Position numbers and translations under genes: made by a program. A DNA stretch of 25,081 nt, taken from positions 1-25,081 of the IMG/VR virus record IMGVR_UViG_3300037153_000257; one strand, given 5' to 3'. The notes beneath the pieces were generated by a model, which was not told the origin of the DNA, searched no databases, and worked only from the letters and a program-made list of their open reading frames with translations. The DNA is from a virus. Shown here in pieces: positions 1-5,223 of this stretch; the first letter of the stretch is position 1, and the number at the start of each line of letters is the position of its first letter.

Positions 1-77
1 GCGCGACTACTATGGACGGGGGCTCGTTGGACGCCTGGCCGGCAGCACGCGGGCCCCTTGTTTTCCTTGCTGCGACG

Positions 78-293
78 CTAGTGATCGGGGCTCGTCGCCG
101 CCCCACTTTCCACTCTGCGAACACAAGTTCGTTTTGCACGGCTCGTCGCTCGCCCGAGTGGCCTTCCCCGCATCGCGCGGTGTCGCCACAGGTCCGCCAC
201 GATCCGTTGCCGGCGTATCTCGTTCCGGGCATAACGCAGCCTCGTTTTGAGATCAATCACAGCCCGCAACAGCTCTCGTTCGGCAGCAGTCAT
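78..293 (-). CDS. small basic phage protein, unknown function
   Basis: This 71-aa ORF starts at an ATG two bases after the stop of the upstream gene, so it is the last visible member of the left-hand minus-strand train. The N-terminal half (MTAAERELLRAVIDLKTRLRYARNEIRRQ) has helix-forming, coiled-coil-like composition. The C-terminal half is Arg-rich. I do not recognise a family. It is supported mainly by its position and spacing in an otherwise continuous gene train. Downstream (bases 1-77) I see no further convincing gene. Confidence 0.55.
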   Translation of the reverse strand: MTAAERELLRAVIDLKTRLRYARNEIRRQRIVADLWRHRAMRGRPLGRATSRAKRTCVRRVESGAATSPDH

Positions 294-295
294 CG

Positions 296-514
296 CTAGA
301 CAACCGTTTCCTGGTTGACGTTGACGCCCTGCCGCGTCCGGTCGACGCAGAGGCCGTGCGCGAGCTCGTCCATTGGCTCGCGGAGGACGATGTCGGAGCC
401 GCCGCGTCGGCTCTCGGCGTGTGCTTTCCGTTCCCAGCCTGTGATTTTGCGGTAGACGCTGTAGCCGTTCGGATCGACAGGCCGACCGCAGAAGGCGCAG
501 ATGGCGGCGTTCAC
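296..514 (-). CDS. small zinc-finger-like protein
   Basis: This 72-aa protein begins MNAAICAFCGRPVDPNGYSVYRKITGWERK. The CxxC near residues 7-10 followed by GRPVD resembles half of a zinc ribbon, as in many phage micro-proteins. The central part (SRRGGSDIVLREPMDELAHGLCVDR) has another Cys that could complete a site. The start codon overlaps the stop of the upstream 80-aa gene (ATGA), so the two are probably translationally coupled. Function is unknown; nucleic-acid binding is only a guess from the finger. Confidence 0.7.
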   Translation of the reverse strand: MNAAICAFCGRPVDPNGYSVYRKITGWERKAHAESRRGGSDIVLREPMDELAHGLCVDRTRQGVNVNQETVV

Positions 515-753
515 GGCCCGTACTCCTGCTCGAGGATGGCGGCGTAGCCGTGGGCGCGGTTCCGCAACGATTCGAAGACGCCGTGGTCGCCGAGCCTCCG
601 GCGGTCGGTGAGCCTGAACCCTTCGCTCGACCAGCCCGCCATGCGCCGGTAGCAGTCGGCGCTGTCCAAGACGACGACGTCGATGTGGAGCTGGTGCCTT
701 GGGCCCTTGCTCCCGGAGGGCCAGAACATCTCGCCGACGACGAACCTAGACAT
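511..753 (-). CDS. hypothetical phage protein (80 aa)
   Basis: The ORF reads MSRFVVGEMFWPSGSKGPRHQLHIDVVVLDSADCYRRMAGWSSEGFRLTDRRRLG and looks like an ordinary small globular protein with a beta-rich start. I do not recognise the family. The ATG lies inside the last codons of the upstream gene, and its own stop overlaps the next start, so it is embedded in the coupled gene train. No membrane segment or catalytic motif is visible. Confidence 0.65.
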   Translation of the reverse strand: MSRFVVGEMFWPSGSKGPRHQLHIDVVVLDSADCYRRMAGWSSEGFRLTDRRRLGDHGVFESLRNRAHGYAAILEQEYGP

Positions 754-955
754 CGGATGTTTGCCAGGGTGAGCGACAGTCGAGGTGCCAGGCCCAGAAC
801 CGGCCGTTCTCGTTGTGTTCCTGGTAGCCCTCGCGGCTGACGAAGACGCGTTGGCCGCAGTCGTGGCAGACGAGCTTCAGCGGCTTCGCCAGAACACCGC
901 CACGAGCAGCAGCAGGAACAGCAGCACGAGCAGCTGACTTGTCGTCACCGGGCAT
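746..955 (-). CDS. small protein with CxxC zinc-knuckle motif
   Basis: This 69-aa protein has a low-complexity Ala/Arg N-terminus, then KLVCHDCGQRVFVSREGYQEHNENGRFWAWHLDCRSPW. The order CxxC, a spacer with His, then HxxC is a plausible four-ligand zinc site. Such small fingers are common in phage early regions, usually without known function. The start (ATG at 955) overlaps the stop of the 35-aa gene upstream. Confidence 0.65.
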   Translation of the reverse strand: MPGDDKSAARAAVPAAARGGVLAKPLKLVCHDCGQRVFVSREGYQEHNENGRFWAWHLDCRSPWQTSDV

Positions 956-1062
956 CAGTAGTCGGGCGGGAACTCGTTGTAGGCGCCGCGGCGGCGTGAG
1001 CCGGGCGGGACCGGGATCGCGGCCTGCCCGGCCTGCTCGAGCTCCAGGTTCTGGGCGCTCAT
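955..1062 (-). CDS. 35-aa micro-ORF
   Basis: The short reading frame MSAQNLELEQAGQAAIPVP... ends in RRRGAYNEFPPDY. It exactly fills the gap between the RecT-like gene and the zinc-knuckle gene. Its ATG overlaps the TGA of the upstream gene (ATGA) and its TGA overlaps the ATG of the next (TGATG). Both junctions match the rest of the train, which is the main evidence that it is translated. No function can be assigned. Confidence 0.6.
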   Translation of the reverse strand: MSAQNLELEQAGQAAIPVPPGSRRRGAYNEFPPDY

Positions 1063-1748
1063 GCGCCCTCTTCTTTTGGGGTGCCGGCGGCGCGGCGTGT
1101 CATGTCGCCGAAGTCAGGGCCGGGCTCACCGTCGGCGGGTGTCCAGTCGGCGTCCTCGGCCGGTTCGTCGGCCGGGTTCGGCCACGGCTGCGGCACCGGC
1201 GCGGGCTGGCCGATGATCTCGGCGCGTTCGTCGTCGGTGTAGATCCCCAATGTGACCTCAGGGGCGTAGTCGTCGAGGACGTATTTGGATGCTCTCGCCC
1301 AGAGCATCCGGGCGGGATGGGTTTTCCAGGCGCCCCGGTCACGGATGAGGCCGGCCCGTTTGGCGTCTTCGATCGTGAACGTGTAGCGGCCGAGCTCGCG
1401 GCCGCTGCCGAGGTCTTCGACGGCGGCGGTGCATGTATCGGGGGTCGACTCGATCTGGAGGACGCGGTAGCCGCGCTGCGCCGCGAGGGCACGCAGGAGT
1501 TTGGCGCCGACGAAGACGCGGCCGTTGATCACGCTCAGCTCGGCGGCGGCCAGTGGCGGCAGGCCGAGCTCGCTTGCGTAGTAGAGCCGCAGAGCAGCGG
1601 CGGCGCCCCTTGCCTTCTCGGATTCGGATCCGCTTTCGGCGAGCGAGAGCCAGTAGCCGACGGTGCGGAACCGTTCGAGGTCAGCCGGCGGGTCGGGGAT
1701 CGGGGCCGGCAGCGTCTCCGCCGCCGGTTCTGTCGTGTTCGTCGTCAT
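1059..1748 (-). CDS. RecT-like single-strand annealing protein
   Basis: This 229-aa protein probably anneals single-stranded DNA during phage recombination. After a Pro-rich leader, residues ~55-100 contain ASELGLPPLAAAELSVINGRVFVGAKLLRALAAQRGY. Residues ~140-190 contain YTFTIEDAKRAGLI, AWKTHPARMLWARASKYVLDDYAPEV and LGIYTDDE. This series of motifs (GLPP, 'NGR' strand, Ft.edAkrAGL, W..hP..ML..RA, P.v..GiYt.dE) is what I know from RecT/SSAP-type phage proteins. The tail is Pro/Asp-rich. No exonuclease partner lies beside it. The start overlaps the end of the upstream gene by 68 bp; no better start exists downstream. It is recognised by pattern, not by search. Confidence 0.7.
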   Translation of the reverse strand: MTTNTTEPAAETLPAPIPDPPADLERFRTVGYWLSLAESGSESEKARGAAAALRLYYASELGLPPLAAAELSVINGRVFVGAKLLRALAAQRGYRVLQIESTPDTCTAAVEDLGSGRELGRYTFTIEDAKRAGLIRDRGAWKTHPARMLWARASKYVLDDYAPEVTLGIYTDDERAEIIGQPAPVPQPWPNPADEPAEDADWTPADGEPGPDFGDMTRRAAGTPKEEGA

Positions 1749-1932
1749 CTGCGAGGTCTCCGATCACGGTGAGGAGGTACTCCGGGTAGAAGTTCGGGCC
1801 TGTGCCGGCGTAGTCGGGGTCGTCGAGGAGGACTTTGCCGCGGCGTTTGCCGTCCGACAGCAGGATGAAGCCGAGCAGGGTTCCTTCCCAGCCCAATGCG
1901 GTGCGGACACGGTCGCCTACCTGCACGACCAT
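1681..1932 (-). CDS. small protein with SH3/KOW-like start, unknown
   Basis: This 83-aa protein begins MVVQVGDRVRTALGWEGTLLGFILLSDGKRRGKVLLDDPDYAGTGPNFYPEYLLTVIGDLADDDE. The opening 'GDRVRT..G.EGT..GF' is like small beta-barrel (SH3/KOW-type) domains that bind nucleic acid or protein, but this is a weak analogy. The acidic then Gly-rich C-terminus overlaps the RecT-like gene. Its start overlaps the last codons of the lytic transglycosylase gene upstream. Confidence 0.65.
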   Translation of the reverse strand: MVVQVGDRVRTALGWEGTLLGFILLSDGKRRGKVLLDDPDYAGTGPNFYPEYLLTVIGDLADDDEHDRTGGGDAAGPDPRPAG

Positions 1933-2414
1933 TCACTACCGCGGCCGTGTGTGTGCATCCAGCCGGCCGCCAAAGCGTTCGCGTACGGCGACCAGACGCT
2001 GAACCGGCCGTACGGGGTCGACGCCCAGGTGGACGGAAGGAACTGGTAGAGGCCCGCAGCCCCGGAGCTCGAGTTGAGGCTGCGGGGGCTGAGGGTGCCG
2101 CCGGTTTCGCACTCCGCCTTCCGCCACAGGGTGCTGCAGTTGCCGTAGGTGGCGCAGGCGAGGTTGATCGCCTCGACGACTTTCGGGTCTGCGATCAGGA
2201 TCCTGTGCAGCCGCCGGACTTCGTGGCGGAGGGTGAGGATCTGCCTGTGCGCGTGCCGGAACCGGGCGGCCCACCGTTCGGGGCCTAATCCGTCGAAGCG
2301 GATCTGGCCGCGTCCGATGGTGCGCCGGTCGCCTGCCTGCACCGCCGCGACGGCGACCGCGGCGACAACGCCGAGCAGGGCGAGGAGGAGGATCGCGATG
2401 CGGCGGCCGATCAC
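1917..2414 (-). CDS. secreted lytic transglycosylase / lysozyme-like protein
   Basis: This 165-aa protein starts with a strong signal or membrane-anchor segment (residues ~3-27, MIGRRIAILLLALLGVVAAVAVAAVQAG). A basic helical stretch follows. A C-terminal lysozyme-fold domain contains LWRKAECETGG, in which Glu103 is the likely catalytic acid. Then come GAAGLYQFLPSTWASTPYG, SPYANALAAGWMHTHG and SEWSCR. GLYQFLPSTW is typical of SLT/Rpf-type transglycosylases that cleave peptidoglycan glycan strands outside the membrane. Three Cys residues in the domain could form disulfides. It lies far from the CHAP endolysin, in a run of small membrane proteins, so it may serve infection or host-envelope remodelling rather than final lysis. 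Confidence 0.8.
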   Translation of the reverse strand: MIGRRIAILLLALLGVVAAVAVAAVQAGDRRTIGRGQIRFDGLGPERWAARFRHAHRQILTLRHEVRRLHRILIADPKVVEAINLACATYGNCSTLWRKAECETGGTLSPRSLNSSSGAAGLYQFLPSTWASTPYGRFSVWSPYANALAAGWMHTHGRGSEWSCR

Positions 2415-2521
2415 CGCTCCTCCCGCCAGATGTCGTAGAGGTCGAGGCAGTCCTGCCAGAACACGGCGGCGAGCCAGCCGGCGGCCAATCCGATCAGGAA
2501 CAGGAGCACGCCGGCCGTCAC
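2411..2521 (-). CDS. 36-aa single-pass membrane micro-protein
   Basis: The ORF starts at GTG (GTGA overlap with the upstream stop) and encodes VTAGVLLFLIGLAAGWLAAVF followed by WQDCLDLYDIWREER. The first 21 residues form one transmembrane helix; the tail is charged. Its stop overlaps the ATG of the transglycosylase gene. It could be a small holin-like or accessory membrane protein; nothing more specific can be said. Confidence 0.6.
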   Translation of the reverse strand: MTAGVLLFLIGLAAGWLAAVFWQDCLDLYDIWREER

Positions 2522-2685
2522 CGTCTGGGCCTCGGGTGGGTGCGGAGGTACCAGTCGGCGAACTCGCGGGAGTCCGACTGCAGGATCCGGCGTCGCCGTT
2601 TCAGGTAGGCGCCGAACGTGAGCCACTGCCCGGCGGCGAGGGCCCAGCCGGCGGCGGCGACAGGAACCCAGAACCAGCCGCTCAC
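2518..2685 (-). CDS. 55-aa membrane micro-protein
   Basis: A GTG start overlaps the upstream TGA (GTGA), and the stop overlaps the next GTG in the same way. The protein starts MSGWFWVPVAAAGWALAAGQ with one hydrophobic segment. A very basic stretch KRRRR follows, then a soluble tail ending RTHPRPRR. The positive-inside rule would place the tail in the cytoplasm. Together with the 36-aa neighbour and the transglycosylase it forms a run of three membrane or exported products. Family unknown. Confidence 0.6.
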   Translation of the reverse strand: MSGWFWVPVAAAGWALAAGQWLTFGAYLKRRRRILQSDSREFADWYLRTHPRPRR

Positions 2686-2903
2686 CGGGCATCCCTGGGG
2701 CCGGGCCGCTCGGGGTCACCCGGTTGGCATGCCGCTACGGCAGCGGCTATGTAGCGCGGTGGGGCAGAGCCCGATATGGCAGGTCGCCCACGGCCCGGCC
2801 CCAAGCTTGCCCGTAGCCGCTCGATCTCGAAGAGCTTCTGGGTGATGTAGATGTCCCAGACCGCGGCCCGCGACAAAACCGTCGAGTCCGCTAGGCCGGT
2901 CAT
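2682..2903 (-). CDS. hypothetical protein (73 aa)
   Basis: I choose the ATG at 2903, which overlaps the upstream TGA as ATGA, over a longer in-frame extension that runs into the upstream gene. The product begins MTGLADSTVLSRAAVWDIYITQKLFEIERLRASLG, an amphipathic helical region. The C-terminus is Pro/Arg/Ala-rich and looks disordered. Its first residues (MTGLxD) echo those of the upstream gene (MTGLPDG), hinting at copied 5' ends in this region. Function is not recognised. Confidence 0.6.
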   Translation of the reverse strand: MTGLADSTVLSRAAVWDIYITQKLFEIERLRASLGPGRGRPAISGSAPPRYIAAAVAACQPGDPERPGPRDAR

Positions 2904-3118
2904 CGCTCCACCTTGAACGGACAAAGCTCCAACACTCTCGGCGTGTTCTCGGTCAGCCAATCGAGAACAGCATCACGGCGGGACAGTTCGTTTCGCAGCC
3001 ACTCGATCTCGGCGGCCAGCTGCTCGTAACCGGGATTCTGATCCACTAATACCGGATCGAGATGTATGGCATAAGGCCGTTTACTGGGACTGGGGCTTCC
3101 ATCCGGTAGGCCCGTCAT
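2900..3118 (-). CDS. hypothetical coiled-coil protein (72 aa)
   Basis: The protein reads MTGLPDGSPSPSKRPYAIHLDPVLVDQNP and then a clear coiled-coil segment (YEQLAAEIEWLRNELSRRDAVLDWL, residues ~32-56). It is the first gene of the left minus-strand train and is divergent from the plus-strand gene at 3166. Only 47 bp separate the two starts, and that space carries one arm of a 14-bp inverted repeat. Its first codons correspond to a repeated segment found again at 3654-3692. Confidence 0.65.
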   Translation of the reverse strand: MTGLPDGSPSPSKRPYAIHLDPVLVDQNPGYEQLAAEIEWLRNELSRRDAVLDWLTENTPRVLELCPFKVER

Positions 3119-3123
3119 GCGGC

Positions 3124-3129
3124 TACACT
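3124..3129 (+). promoter_or_regulatory. candidate -10 box for the plus-strand gene
   Basis: TACACT matches the bacterial -10 pattern TANNNT, about 37 bases upstream of the ATG at 3166. It would put the transcription start about at the left arm of the 14-bp inverted repeat. I find no convincing -35 at 16-18 bp, so this is weak. Confidence 0.3.
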
Positions 3130-3134
3130 TGCTG

Positions 3135-3148
3135 CTGTCACGGTTCCC
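3135..3148 (+). repeat. left arm of 14-bp inverted repeat (CTGTCACGGTTCCC)
   Basis: This sequence recurs as its exact reverse complement at 3584-3597, directly after the stop codon of the enclosed plus-strand gene. It lies between two divergent starts and just before the Shine-Dalgarno AACAGGAG. It could be an operator, a terminal inverted repeat of a small cassette, or a 5'-3' pairing element in the mRNA. Confidence 0.75.
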
Positions 3149-3165
3149 CTAACAGGAGACTTGAG

Positions 3166-3582
3166 ATGCCGACCGGCATGGCTTACCCGCAGGTATCGAT
3201 CACGTTCGAGCGCGAACAGATTCCCGTCCACAGCTTCAGGCCGGACTTGGTCCCGGACGAGAAGTGGCGGTACCTCGACCAGCGCGGACACGGGCATTGG
3301 TGGAACGGAACTGACCTTCCGACGCTTGAATGGGTTGTCACCGGGACGGAGTCGATCGGTGACGAATACAGCTGGGACGAAATCGAGGTTGGCGAGTATC
3401 GGTGCCGACTCTGCGGTGAGGTTGTCGAGCCGGCGAAACGCGAGGTTCCAGGTCCCGATTACATTCCGGGCCTTGTGACCGTCACGGTTTCGATTGATGG
3501 TGAGTCGTTTCTCCTCACCCAGGAGGAATACGCGCGTTCTTTGGAGCAGTGGGCGGGTCTGCTTCGTGGTTCCGCGGCCTAG
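3166..3582 (+). CDS. plus-strand moron-type gene, hypothetical Cys-containing protein
   Basis: This 138-aa protein is on the strand opposite to all neighbours and has its own ribosome site (AACAGGAG, 8 nt before ATG) and terminator. It begins MPTGMAYPQVSITFEREQIPVHSFRPDLVPDEKWRYLDQRGHGHWWNGTDLPTLEWVV. Later it has YRCRLCGEVVEP (CxxCG, residues ~93-96) and PGPDYIPGLVTVTVSIDGESFLLTQEEY. The overall pattern (aromatic-rich start, W/H-rich middle, one CxxCGE..EP element) resembles uncharacterised proteins I know from actinobacteria and their phages; a metal-binding or adaptor role is possible. Base composition looks lower in GC than the flanks. It is a good candidate for a gene expressed independently of the lytic programme. 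Confidence 0.85.
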   Translation: MPTGMAYPQVSITFEREQIPVHSFRPDLVPDEKWRYLDQRGHGHWWNGTDLPTLEWVVTGTESIGDEYSWDEIEVGEYRCRLCGEVVEPAKREVPGPDYIPGLVTVTVSIDGESFLLTQEEYARSLEQWAGLLRGSAA

Positions 3583-3583
3583 C

Positions 3584-3597
3584 GGGAACCGTGACAG
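3584..3597 (+). repeat. right arm of 14-bp inverted repeat
   Basis: GGGAACCGTGACAG is the exact reverse complement of 3135-3148 and begins one base after the TAG stop. The next bases inward also nearly match (CTA on both arms after a one-base offset). Together the arms bracket one gene of 417 bp. Confidence 0.75.
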
Positions 3598-3621
3598 GCT
3601 CTCGCCTCTAGCCGCGGTCTG

Positions 3622-3651
3622 ACGGCCCTCGGGAACGGGGGCCGTTCTTTT
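3622..3651 (+). terminator. Rho-independent terminator of the plus-strand gene
   Basis: A nine-pair stem (ACGGCCCTC with GGGGGCCGT, one G-T pair) closes a GGGAAC loop and is followed by TTCTTTT. It lies 40 bp after the stop of the 138-aa gene and points the same way. It is the clearest terminator in the window. Confidence 0.85.
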
Positions 3652-3653
3652 CA

Positions 3654-3692
3654 GCCGTTTACTGGGATTCGACTCCGGTAGGCGTTCAGTCA
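3654..3692 (-). repeat. diverged direct copy of the 5' end of the 72-aa gene
   Basis: This segment shares GCCGTTTACTGGGA (14 bp) and TCCGGTAGGC (10 bp) with 3076-3111, in the same order and orientation, and both end at an ATG on the minus strand (3692 and 3118). The two copies flank the plus-strand cassette. On the minus strand it would encode MTERLPESNPSKRL, comparable with MTGLPDGSPSPSKRP, but it then runs antisense into the cassette, so it looks like a 5' remnant. Confidence 0.65.
3661..3681 (+). repeat. 21-bp T-arm-like repeat, copy 1
   Basis: The core GGGATTCGACTCCGGTAG is identical to 3915-3932, and the identity runs 21 bp (3661-3681 versus 3912-3932). It can fold as a short stem (ACTGG with CCGGT, one G-T) around a TTCGA loop, like a tRNA T-arm. 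A form with a 5-bp insertion is at 3084-3109 and a diverged one at 5884-5901. Confidence 0.7.
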
Positions 3693-3940
3693 TGGTGAGC
3701 CTGGTCGATGTGATTGAGCGCAGCAGTACGAGCGGCGTAGGCGAAGGCGACATTGCCCTCGATCAACTCGGCTCCTTTCATGCCGTGCAGCGCGATGCAG
3801 TAGCGGCACACCCACCAGTCGCCGTAGGGGGTAGATCGTGGTCTTCACCGGCTGATCCCACGGGATTTCAGGGAAACGCTCGCGCAGGGCGCCCTCGTCC
3901 AGCGGAGTGAAACTGGGATTCGACTCCGGTAGCGACGCAC
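3687..3940 (-). pseudogene. small Cys-containing protein gene with apparent indels
   Basis: Two overlapping frames together give one sensible protein. The first reads LPESNPSFTPLDEGALRERFPEIPWDQPVKTTIYP. After the CCCCC run (3827-3831) the adjacent frame continues YGDWWVCRYCIALHGMKGAELIEGNVAFAYAARTAALNHIDQAHHD and stops at 3687. Removing one C from the run would join them. The upstream frame has no start codon, but one extra C near 3934 would connect it to GTG at 3940 (MRRLPESNPS). CRYC could be half of a zinc site. The stop overlaps the ATG at 3692 as expected for the train. Either the gene has decayed or the sequence has homopolymer errors. Confidence 0.6.
3912..3932 (+). repeat. 21-bp T-arm-like repeat, copy 2
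   Basis: Exact copy of 3661-3681 located at the 5' end of the disrupted Cys-containing gene. On the minus strand it encodes LPESNPS, the same peptide as in copy 1. Confidence 0.75.
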
Positions 3941-3970
3941 CAGAAGTGGCTTATCGTGCGTTCCGCTCAC

Positions 3971-4325
3971 AGGGGAACCTCGCCTAGGCCAGCCTGGCGG
4001 CGCCCAACCCCGCCGGGAGGAGTCACGCCTGGCCGTGCCAGGCCAAACCGTTCCGCGCCAGTCCGGGCCTCGACTTGCCCCGAGCCGGGGGAGCCTCGCC
4101 CCGTCTTGCCGCACCCGGCCCCGCCACGCCTTTGGGAAGCCGAGTCAGGCCGGGCCGGAACCAGCCTGGACTCGCCGCGCCACGTTAGGGAAGCCATACC
4201 CCACCCCGCCGAGCCCATCAGTGCCCAGCCGTGCCGAACGTGCCCGGCTAAGACGCTCCGTCCCGGACCCTGCCCGGCCGCGCCTGGACCTGCCGCAAGT
4301 AGGGAAGCCCTGCCATGCCCAGGTG
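3971..4325. repeat. CCNNG pentanucleotide tract A with purine-rich headers
   Basis: About 355 bp have no convincing gene but show clear five-base periodicity: successive units read CCTGG, CCGTG, CCAGG, CCAAA, CCGTT, CCGCG on the plus strand, mostly CCNNG. The phase is reset at short purine-rich headers near 3971, 4015, 4087, 4134, 4185 and 4298 (AGGGGAA, GGGAGGAG, GGGGGAG, GGGAAG, TTAGGGAAG, AGTAGGGAAG). The units are not identical, so it is a pattern constraint and not a simple tandem duplication. It lies downstream of the 61-aa gene in the transcription direction. Five is not a multiple of three, which argues against protein coding. Confidence 0.85.
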
Positions 4326-4331
4326 AGGCCG

Positions 4332-4517
4332 TCACGCGAGTGCAGCCTCCAGCTCGTCGGCGACATGCTCGAGCTGCTCGACGAGCTGCTCGACACGAAC
4401 GGCGAGCTCGCCGCCGTTCAGCTCGGCCCGGCGTGCGTCGGCGGCGCGGCACCGGAGGGCGCCGGTCGCGGAGGCAAGCCGGTCGAGAACACGGCCGAGC
4501 GCGGCGTAGGCGCTCAC
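4332..4517 (-). CDS. small coiled-coil protein (61 aa)
   Basis: The protein MSAYAALGRVLDRLASATGALRCRAADARRAELNGGELAVRVEQLVEQLEHVADELEAALA is largely helical, with heptad-like leucines in the second half. Its ATG overlaps the TGA of the 221-aa gene upstream (ATGA), so the two are probably co-translated and may work together. It ends just before CCNNG tract A. Family unknown. Confidence 0.7.
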   Translation of the reverse strand: MSAYAALGRVLDRLASATGALRCRAADARRAELNGGELAVRVEQLVEQLEHVADELEAALA

Positions 4518-5179
4518 GACTTCTTCCCCTTCGCGGCAGGCTCGTCAGCCGGCTCGGGCTCGTCGGCGTCGAGCTCGACGAGGCCGAGGAAACGGCCGTA
4601 GACGGGCCGCATCTCCGCCATCCCCTCGTAGGTGCCGGCGTCCTTCCACGCGACCCGGACGGTGTGCACGTCGAAGACGATCGGGTCGACCTCGACCGGC
4701 AGCCGGAACTGCCAGCCGGTGAAGATCGGCCGGGTGCGGACGGTGCGTGACCGTTGCACCCCGACCGTCTTTCTGAGCCAGTAGCCCTCCTGCCAGCGCT
4801 CAACGAGACCGGTCGGCCCGTCGAAGACGAGCGGGGCCTGCTCGGCGAGCGGGTAGATGCCGCGCAGCACGTCCTTGCCGCGCTTCTGCCGGGTCGCGCC
4901 GGCCTGCAGGCAGCGTAGGATGTTCCACGCCGGGACGACGATTTCCTGGCCGTTCAGGTCGGCGGGGCTCGAGATCAACGGGTTGGTGTAGAGGCCTCCG
5001 TAGAACTCGAGCCGGCCGATCTCCTCCTGGTCGGCCTCGGTCTTGTTGCGTTTCTTCGAGAGGCCGCCGATCGTCTTCACGAACTCGTCCAATGGGTCGG
5101 CGAGCCGTTCGTTGTGGGTGATCAGGGTTGAGGGGCCGCCGGCGGCCTTACTGCCGTCAGCGATCAGTGTGAGTTTCAC
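4514..5179 (-). CDS. conserved-type phage protein of unknown function (221 aa)
   Basis: The start is GTG at 5179, seven bases after a clear AGGAG; an ORF extending upstream into the five-base repeats is not credible. The protein begins MKLTLIADGSKAAGGPSTLITHNERLADPLDEF, then KKRNKTEADQEEIGRLEFYGGLYTN, VVPAWNILRCLQAGATRQKRGKDVLRGIYPLAE, and near the end GTYEGMAEMRPVYGRFLGLVEL. I recall similar proteins (LL..HN..L.DPL, E..GGLY, RGKDV, MRTRP.F..W, MRP.YGRF) as conserved hypotheticals in phage recombination or replication regions. The tail is acidic then Lys-rich. It is flanked on both sides by CCNNG tracts, an arrangement seen nowhere else here. Confidence 0.75.
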   Translation of the reverse strand: MKLTLIADGSKAAGGPSTLITHNERLADPLDEFVKTIGGLSKKRNKTEADQEEIGRLEFYGGLYTNPLISSPADLNGQEIVVPAWNILRCLQAGATRQKRGKDVLRGIYPLAEQAPLVFDGPTGLVERWQEGYWLRKTVGVQRSRTVRTRPIFTGWQFRLPVEVDPIVFDVHTVRVAWKDAGTYEGMAEMRPVYGRFLGLVELDADEPEPADEPAAKGKKS

Positions 5180-5223
5180 TTGTTGCTCCTTTCGGTTCGT
5201 GCCCGCTGTCGTGCGGGCTGAAT

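Noticed and set aside
939-1772. 277-aa plus-strand ORF opposite the RecT-like gene
   Set aside because: It is the complement of a gene with clear SSAP motifs; its own translation is Gly/Arg/Val-rich without domains.
3124-3129. Full sigma70 promoter for the plus-strand gene
   Set aside because: The -10 is fair, but no -35 with acceptable spacing was found, so only a weak -10 candidate is reported.
3115-3753. 212-aa minus-strand ORF opposite the plus-strand gene
   Set aside because: It is the antisense of a plus gene that has its own ribosome site and terminator, and its composition is not protein-like beyond the first ~14 codons.
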